Part shown: one piece after another, positions 58,120-64,000 of the stretch
How the letters are laid out: every line of letters starts with the position of its first letter
Numbering within the stretch: position 1 is the first letter of the stretch
The notes under the pieces: generated by a model
Databases searched by the model: none
The model's input: the letters and a program-made list of their open reading frames with translations, nothing else
Told to the model about the DNA's origin: nothing
Program-made: the position numbers and the translations under genes
Origin: Colwellia hornerae
GTDB taxonomy: Bacteria > Pseudomonadota > Gammaproteobacteria > Enterobacterales > Alteromonadaceae
Direction of reading: 5' to 3'
Length of the DNA: 64,000 nucleotides
Assembly: GCF_007954355.1 (NCBI RefSeq)
Contig: NZ_VOLR01000016.1
Location: 52,897-116,896 of the forward strand

Positions 58120-59652
58120 ATAAAAATTGATATTAACTCACTAATGACCCAGAGCAACTCAAGAAAATTCTTTTTGAGTTGCAGCAAGCATTAAAATAAT
58201 CACCGAACAAACCATCCAAAGTAATCAGTTTATTGAACGCTATGAAATAGCCAAACGTAAACAGCTTGGTAAAAACTCAGAGCAACTCCCCGGTGCGGGT
58301 GACACCTTCAATGAAGCCGAAGAAATCATCGATGAGGCTGATAAAACGTTATTAGCCGAGACTGATAATAACAAAAGCGTTTCCATTAAAAGCATACCGA
58401 AGCGCAAGCCGCTACCCAAAACGTTACCTCGTAAAGTGGTGACGATTGATTTATCACTTACCGAGTAAGTGTGTGATTGTTGTCAAGGCTCGCTGCATAA
58501 AATGGGCGAAACCCGTAGTGAGAAACTCGAATTTGTGCCTGCGCATATCAAAGTGGTAGAAACAGTTCGGCCCAAAAATGCCTGTAAGCAGTGCGGGAAA
58601 ACGGGAACAGGCAATCAGGTGAAGATTGCCCCTATGCCTGCCACACCTATTCCAAAAGGTATTGCGACGTCGAGCTTGCTGAGTCAAATCATCAGCGCGA
58701 AATATCAATACGGATTACCCCTGTACCGACAAGAAAAGATGTTCAATGAGTACGGTATTGAGCTGAGTCGAAAAACCATGTCTGATTGGGTCATTCTGTG
58801 TAGTGAGCTGCTTACCCCACTGTATGTTGAATTAAAAACCAAGTTGCTTAGTAAGCCTGTGATACATGCTGATGAGACTCCCTTAAAAGTCATCAAAGCC
58901 GAGAGAGCCAGTAGCTACATGTGGGTATATTGTTGCGGTAGCGATACCGAACAAAGCCAGGACATGAAAAATATTGTTTTATAGATTATCACAACTCGCG
59001 TGCAGCGATTTGTGTGGTTGATTATCTTGATGGCTATGAGGGTTACCTGCAAGTTGATGGTTATGCGGCGTATGGAAAAACTGAGGCCATATTGGCTGGC
59101 TGTATGGCGCATGCGCGTCGCAAATTCATTGATGCTCAAACAGGCCAAGGAAAAAACAAAACCGGCAAAGCTGATGTCGCTTTAAACCTAATAGGTAAAC
59201 TCTACGGCATTGAAGCAAGCTTGAAAGGAAAAACGGCCGAAGAAAAATATCGAGAGAGGCAAGATAAATCCAAAGTCATCATTGATAAGCTTCATGGTTG
59301 GGTTATCGACAATAGAGGTAAAGTACCACCGAAGACCAAATTGGGAGAAGCGATGACTTATTGGTGTAATCAAGCGCATAAGCTCACCACCTACTTAAAA
59401 GATGGTCGTATAAAGATTAATAATAATCGTGTTGAGCGAGCAGTAAAACCGTTTGTTATTGGCCAAAAGAACTGGTTATTCTCCAATACGCCTCGGGGTG
59501 CAACGTCTAGTGCAATCCTCTATAACATTATTGAAAGTGCAAGAGCCAATGGCTTACTGGTCGACAACTATTTACAAACCTGTTTAGAGGAGCTTGCTAA
59601 GAAGCCGGAAACCCTTACTCATCTGCTGCCTTGGAACTTCAAGCAAAGCTAG
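58120..59652 (+). pseudogene. IS66 transposase tnpC, broken
   Basis: The transposase can be followed from IKIDINSL (ATG start changed to ATA at 58,120-58,122) to the C-terminal HLLPWNFKQS. Lesions seen: a frameshift in the leader near 58,150, another near 58,195 (after QQALK), an in-frame TAA in the sequence LSLTE-stop-VCDCCQG near 58,467, and a one-base loss near 58,983 (IVLY to DYHNSR). Family features remain: the zinc-finger-like CDCCQGSLHKMGE, the DDE residues in VIHADETPLKV, LQVDGYAAYGK and the final NNRVERAVKPFVIGQKNWLF. It cannot make a working enzyme. Confidence 0.92.
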
Positions 59653-59669
59653 ACGCATTTCTCCAGACG

Positions 59670-59952
59670 CTTAAAGCTTATATAGGATTAACTCCTTTGC
59701 AGTATTCATCTGGTGGAAAAGTGAAGATGGGCTCAATAGGGAAGTATGTAAAGAATAACACGCTAAGAAGTCAGTTAATTGTTGGGGCAATGGCAGCTGT
59801 CAGTCACGCAGTTAGAAGAAAGGCGGTAACGAGAAAAGATATTTGGATACAAGCTTTAGTTGAGCGTAAAGGTAAAAAAATGTGCTGCCGTTGCGTTAGC
59901 CAATAAAACCGTGAGAACAGCATTTTCTATGCTCACACAAGGCACAGAGTAG
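59670..59952 (+). pseudogene. IS110-family transposase C-terminal fragment
   Basis: Directly after the tnpC stop, the sequence AYIGLTPLQYSSGGKVKMG and RRKAVTRKDIWIQAL is the C-terminal domain (Transposase_20) of IS110/IS116 elements. A shift at an A run near 59,880 breaks it; the other frame continues CAAVALANKTVRTAFSMLTQ to a TAG at 59,950. The N-terminal DEDD catalytic half is absent. Confidence 0.85.
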
Positions 59953-60210
59953 TACAAAGCGGAATATCTCCCCGCTTAAAAAAGTTTAACGATAAAATGC
60001 ATAATTAAAGATAAAAATCAGCGTATTAAATCAGTTTGTAACATAGAGCTTCAAGAGCTCGTTGAGTAGATTTGAAAATACGTCCACGAAAATATCATAG
60101 AGCCAGAGTTAGCTACTCAATTTAGAGCTCGTACATAAGTTCGCATTTAATTTTTTAAAAATAATTTTTATTGTTGACACGGGGGAGTCCACATAAGTTG
60201 CAATTAACGG
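59953..60210. other. spacer between IS debris and acyltransferase gene
   Basis: No gene is seen. The half-repeats ACATAAGTTCGCATTTAA and ACATAAGTTGCAATTAAC occur about 60 bases apart (near 60,133 and 60,191), and may be worn element ends. Confidence 0.3.
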
Positions 60211-62121
60211 TTAATCAAAATTAAATTTACTCATTATTTCATTATATTTGTCTTGACCCATAAAATATTTCGCAGAATATTTTGAACCTAATATTGAAAT
60301 GTGCGCACCATCTAAACTGTACGGCACAGTCATTCCATTTACGTCAAATGTATTTTTTGTTTCATAAAGTAATGATCTATCAATAAAATAAACATTTACG
60401 TACTTTTCAGATAATTTTTTCAAAAGCAAATTAGCCTTAGTCATTAAAATATCATTACCAACCATTGTATTAATATCAAATGAATCACCCAAATATATGC
60501 TTTCATAAAACTCCTTTAATGGGTTTTTCTGATATCTATAAGGTGCTGCCATAATAAAAACATTTATGCCAAGTTTTGCTGACTTATCGATTACCTGTTC
60601 GATATCTTTAAAAAAACCTTTACCTAGAACACTATCCCAAGATCCAGCAAGTATTATATTTTTATACTTATGTATATTGTCTTTTAAATATTTCCGGTTC
60701 ATTAAACATTGTTTATATGCTGCATGAGTTTTAGATGGTACAAAGTTGTCAGTGAAAGAGGCATTACACCAGCTTGTAACTATAGATTGAAATGATGCAT
60801 TGTTAGCTTTAAATACGTCATCAAAAAAAGGGTCATAATGTCCTGCGTAAGAGTCTCCAAATAACAAAGTGTTTGAAGTCTTTCCTTGGATGCCTAAATA
60901 GCAATTAGCTCCTATTTTTTCATCTGCAATAGTATCATCACCAAAATAATAAAAGCAGTAACCATTACCTCTAAGAGGCATTAATAATTCTTTTTTGATC
61001 ACTTTGAACTCAGAATTAACATCAAACCTAGTATCTATACCTTGTAAAATATAAGTAAAAAAACCCAGTAACCCTATAATTAAAGACATATATATAGGTT
61101 TACATTTTAAGTAAGAAAATTCATCGTTGAAATTATTTCTAAATTTTATGTTTTCAATGTATTTGTTACTCAAAAAGCCTAGTAATAAAGATAATGCAAT
61201 ACCAATATAAATAAATACTTCATTTAATGAGAAGTAATAAATAGCTACAACAAGAGGCCAATGCCATAGATAAATAGAGTAAGACCAAGAGCCTAATTTC
61301 TGGAATATGACATTATTTGTAATAAGACTATCTTTTCGTTGTGCTTGTATGACAAGGAACGTACCTAAAACAGGAAATATTGCCAGATAACCAGGCCAAG
61401 GAGTACCTTTTGATATTAATAAATAAGAACTCATAATAAATATTAAACCAACTCTTTCTACTAGTTTTTTTCTTTTATCTTGTAACGTAAAAGGATAAAG
61501 ATAAGCAACACCACCAAACATCATTTCCCACGCTCGTGTTGGTAATAGATAGTACGATGCATCAGGCCATTTATATGTAGCTATAATGCAAAAAATAAAC
61601 CCTATTGCTGTTCCAAACAAAATAGTAGCTTTCATTGTTTTTATAGAAATAAATTTTTGCATAGCAAAAAGCACTAATGGATAGATTATATAGAATTGCC
61701 ATTCAGCAGATAATGACCAAGTATGTAATAACCATTTTTCTTTTGATGTAACGTCAAAGTAACCGGAATCTTGCCAAGATATAATATTAGATAGAAAAAC
61801 CATACTACTGCCAGCGTGTTTTCCTAATATTTTATAATCTAGCGGTGTAAGGTAAAACCATCCAAATATAAGCAATACCAGACAGAGTGCAGCTAAAGCT
61901 GGGATAATCCTATTTGCTCGAGCCACATAAAATTTCAGAAGAGAAAAGTTTTCTTGCTCTATCCCTCCAAATATTATCCGAGTCATCAAGAAACCCGAAA
62001 TAACAAAAAATACATCAACTCCTGCAAAGCCACCCGGCATCCAAGACGCATTGAAATGAAACAGCACAACCGCTATGACTGCAATAGCTCTTAAGCCATT
62101 AATATCTTTTCTAAATTGCAT
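60211..62121 (-). CDS. acyltransferase-3/SGNH O-acyltransferase (OafA-like)
   Basis: This 636-aa integral membrane protein starts at the ATG at 62,121 (FRKDINGLRAIAVIAVVLFH, typical); a TTG 18 bases upstream is the alternative. About ten membrane helices carry the acyltransferase-3 domain with the FH motif, FAGVDVFFVISGFLM, RANRIIPAL and HTWSLSAEWQFY. The periplasmic C-terminal SGNH domain has LLFGDSYAGHY and SLDGAHISILGSKY (catalytic Asp/His). It should O-acetylate a surface glycan. Confidence 0.93.
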   Translation of the reverse strand: MQFRKDINGLRAIAVIAVVLFHFNASWMPGGFAGVDVFFVISGFLMTRIIFGGIEQENFSLLKFYVARANRIIPALAALCLVLLIFGWFYLTPLDYKILGKHAGSSMVFLSNIISWQDSGYFDVTSKEKWLLHTWSLSAEWQFYIIYPLVLFAMQKFISIKTMKATILFGTAIGFIFCIIATYKWPDASYYLLPTRAWEMMFGGVAYLYPFTLQDKRKKLVERVGLIFIMSSYLLISKGTPWPGYLAIFPVLGTFLVIQAQRKDSLITNNVIFQKLGSWSYSIYLWHWPLVVAIYYFSLNEVFIYIGIALSLLLGFLSNKYIENIKFRNNFNDEFSYLKCKPIYMSLIIGLLGFFTYILQGIDTRFDVNSEFKVIKKELLMPLRGNGYCFYYFGDDTIADEKIGANCYLGIQGKTSNTLLFGDSYAGHYDPFFDDVFKANNASFQSIVTSWCNASFTDNFVPSKTHAAYKQCLMNRKYLKDNIHKYKNIILAGSWDSVLGKGFFKDIEQVIDKSAKLGINVFIMAAPYRYQKNPLKEFYESIYLGDSFDINTMVGNDILMTKANLLLKKLSEKYVNVYFIDRSLLYETKNTFDVNGMTVPYSLDGAHISILGSKYSAKYFMGQDKYNEIMSKFNFD

Positions 62122-62135
62122 AAATGCGCTTAATC

Positions 62136-62318
62136 TCAATAAGCCAAATACTTGGGATTATAGCTGCAATATAATGAAATAGGATAAAATAATAAGTTAT
62201 AATAGAATATCACGGCGAAAGCATGATATTTGTATTGCTTCTTCCAACGTGCTGCCCTTGAAGAACAAGCGCCTTCCATATCTTTAATTTGTTTGTAAAT
62301 GTAATTTTTTTCCTCCAT
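62136..62318 (-). CDS. small hypothetical ORF (60 aa)
   Basis: This frame begins MEEKNYIYKQIKDMEGACSS and has a hydrophobic, Tyr-rich C-terminus. There is no ribosome site and no recognised family. It ends next to the acyltransferase start and is just as likely to be chance or a repeat remnant. Weak call. Confidence 0.2.
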   Translation of the reverse strand: MEEKNYIYKQIKDMEGACSSRAARWKKQYKYHAFAVIFYYNLLFYPISLYCSYNPKYLAY

Positions 62319-62496
62319 TAATTTGTGTATTCAAGTTTCTGTACATGGCTGTTTTCTGTTTTCTGTTTTCTGTTTTCTGTTTTCTAGTCATTTTGATATC
62401 TTAGGTTTTACTTATTTTAAGCTATAAACCTCTAAAGTTTCATTAGGTCATTACACGCGACTAATATGATTGAATCAACGACAAATAAGTACCCTA
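62319..62496. other. spacer with heptamer array
   Basis: The spacer downstream of the broken acyltransferase gene holds the heptanucleotide array (62,350-62,384). No other feature is seen. Confidence 0.5.
62350..62384. repeat. heptanucleotide tandem repeat (TGTTTTC, five copies)
   Basis: Five perfect head-to-tail copies of TGTTTTC occupy 35 bases, in the leader region of the intact acyltransferase gene (about 230 bases before its ATG). Perfect short repeats of this kind can change copy number by slippage. Confidence 0.93.
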
Positions 62497-63910
62497 TCAA
62501 TTAAAAGTTAATACTTTATTATTTAACTTTTTACCAAAAAAGGCTTCCCCTGTTGCACTTAAATGTCGATTGTCAGAGTATGTGATTTTTCCTCGATTTA
62601 TTAAATCTTTAGGTAAAGACAGATCAAATCCTAGTATTTTAGAAACATATTTAATCCCTGTTTCTTTCAATTTTTCACTAAAAAAAGTATCAGTATACTC
62701 TACCATTTTTATACTATTTTTAGATATATACTCTTGCAGTTGAGGTTGTAGTGGCTGTTTATAATCAAAATTAATAGGTGAAGTTTTAATGGGTGGTAAC
62801 ATCCCTATCATTACCACATTTAAGCTCATTTCATCATGTAAATATTGCCAGTAGTCGACAACTTGATCGAAATGCGCAATGGATAAATTTTTCTCTTTCG
62901 ATAAAATAATTTTTTTGACAAACAACCGATCTGACGTTTGCGTATAAAAAAAGCTTGCTATATTTTGACGGTATTTCTTAGAAAAAACTTTAAGATCGTC
63001 ATATTGATATTGATGTGGAATTATTGTGTTCCCTATCATATCGTGAAGGCGAAAAAAGCCTCTTGCAATACCGTGACTTCCGCCCAAAATTACAGTTGCC
63101 TTCTAGTATTTTTTAGTACACGCGACAAACCTCTTTTCAAAATTTTGGCTTATCTCTTTGTTAAGAAATTTACATTCATTATCATAATTCTCTTGGTTAT
63201 AATGCCCGTTACTCGCCTGTTGCAATATTTCATACCTTGCCATATCTTCTGGATATAAATATTTTTGAACGAAGATATTCTGCTGCAACACAGCCCCAAA
63301 GATAATAATCCAATAAAAGAACCAAGTGACCATTTAAAAATTTTAGTTTGCCCAAATTTATCAGTCTTTCTAAACGGCTTTTCAACAAATCGCCAAGATA
63401 CATATGCAATGATAAACGTAGATATCAGTAATAAAAATTGAATTTCAGGGCTTAAAAGCAATGAGGTTTTCAATTTAGTTAATACGAAGATAGGTTGATG
63501 CCACAAATATAAGCTGTAACTGATTAATCCAACATGGATCATAAGCTTTAAAGATAAAACGTTACCTGTAACACACTGAGAAGAAGCGAAAATAATAATT
63601 AGAACAGTGCCAAATACAGGAATAATTGTCCATAAGCTTGGATGTGGTGTAGCCGATAAAAATAGAAAATATGATAATATTATCAAAAGAAAACCAGCAA
63701 AAGCTAAGATCCCCTTAAGTTTGATTGGTAGCGTTTTTAAATGTCCAGAGTTACAATAAATAGTCGCTAAAGCGCCAAACATTAATTCCTATATTCGACT
63801 AGGTATCAAATAAAGATTTCCCGAAGGGCTATTCCGCCAACCCCATTCAGCAATGCATAAACTCATTACCACAGTAAGGGTATAGCTAACGACACCTGCC
63901 TCTAGAACTT
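62497..63910 (-). pseudogene. second acyltransferase-3/SGNH gene, broken and 5'-truncated
   Basis: Read leftward from about 63,905, the product runs VSYTLTVVMSLCIAEWGW to LIPSRI, then a TAG at 63,789-63,791 where the family has Trp of R-x-WEL. It continues ELMFGALATIYC and SYSLYLWHQPIF. A frameshift follows near 63,330 and leads into IFVQKYLYPEDMARYE. A second TAG at 63,103-63,105 interrupts the link to the SGNH domain (ILGGSHGIARG, with Gly in place of the usual Asp, and DNRHLSATGEAFF). The 5' part is cut off by the next IS66 element. The gene is not functional as one protein. Confidence 0.88.
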
Positions 63911-63923
63911 GATCTCATATACA

Positions 63924-63951
63924 TTATCTCCTCACTTAATTTAGGAGATAA
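63924..63951 (+). promoter_or_regulatory. hairpin covering the tnpA ribosome site
   Basis: TTATCTCCT (63,924-63,932) pairs with AGGAGATAA (63,943-63,951). The right arm contains the AGGAG ribosome site of the tnpA gene that starts at 63,954. The fold would hide that site in mRNA. Confidence 0.55.
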
Positions 63952-63953
63952 GC

Positions 63954-64000
63954 ATGAGAATATCGCGTAGCCAAGAGCAATGGCAAACCATCATTGAAGA
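63954..64000 (+). CDS. IS66 accessory protein TnpA (partial, runs off window)
   Basis: An ATG with AGGAG 7 bases upstream opens MRISRSQEQWQTIIE, resembling the N-terminus of IS66-family TnpA (RSxEEWQxII pattern). The rest is outside the window. This element likely truncated the acyltransferase gene on the opposite strand. Confidence 0.65.
   Translation, partial: MRISRSQEQWQTIIE

Overview
The window looks like a chromosomal piece of a marine gammaproteobacterium of the order Alteromonadales, most likely a Colwellia/Thalassotalea-type organism. This is judged from gene order (hfq-miaA-mutL-amiB-tsaE, orn/rsgA/psd, gpsA-secB-grxC-yibN next to gpmI-envC-yibQ), AT-rich codon use and the style of the proteins. 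No search was run, so the taxonomy is an inference.

Bases 1-31,200 are mostly conserved core genes. In order they are RNA and cell-wall housekeeping (hfq to tsaE, queG), then an unusual three-gene cluster (a 545-aa receiver/TPR protein, a DUF1289 protein and a 1,117-aa hybrid-kinase-like membrane protein). In that cluster every phosphotransfer residue I could locate is missing. Next come a DUF4442 thioesterase-like protein, orn divergent from rsgA-psd across a MITE-like element, a BlaI-M56 (BlaR1-like, TonB-tailed) pair, a cpxP/cpxRA envelope-stress module with a visible CpxR box, pldB, fieF, trmL, gpsA-secB-grxC-yibN, and gpmI-envC-yibQ. The 3' end of envC is repeated five times in tandem. 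An S1 protease and a patatin follow.

Bases 32,200-42,300 hold PEP-CTERM/exosortase-associated genes: a LuxI-like acyltransferase, two large TPR lipoproteins of the PrsT type, an FAD-linked oxidase and one PEP-CTERM substrate protein. Bases 42,400-57,500 are an exopolysaccharide locus with a UDP-GlcNAc 2-epimerase, three glycosyltransferases, two GNAT/FemAB-like proteins, a beta-helix protein, a polysaccharide deacetylase, two sulfotransferases, an AAC(3)-fold acyltransferase, a propeller-like protein and an AsnB-type amidotransferase. Several of these (FemAB, the first glycosyltransferase, PrsT, the acyltransferase) match families known to travel with exosortase A. No exosortase, Wzx or Wzy gene is visible in the window.

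Bases 57,500-64,000 are a decaying, transfer-prone end. They contain fragments of IS66 tnpA, tnpB and tnpC and of an IS110 transposase, one intact acyltransferase-3/SGNH gene, a heptanucleotide repeat, a second acyltransferase gene broken by two stops and a frameshift, and the start of another IS66 element that truncates it at the window edge. No tRNA, rRNA or CRISPR array was found.
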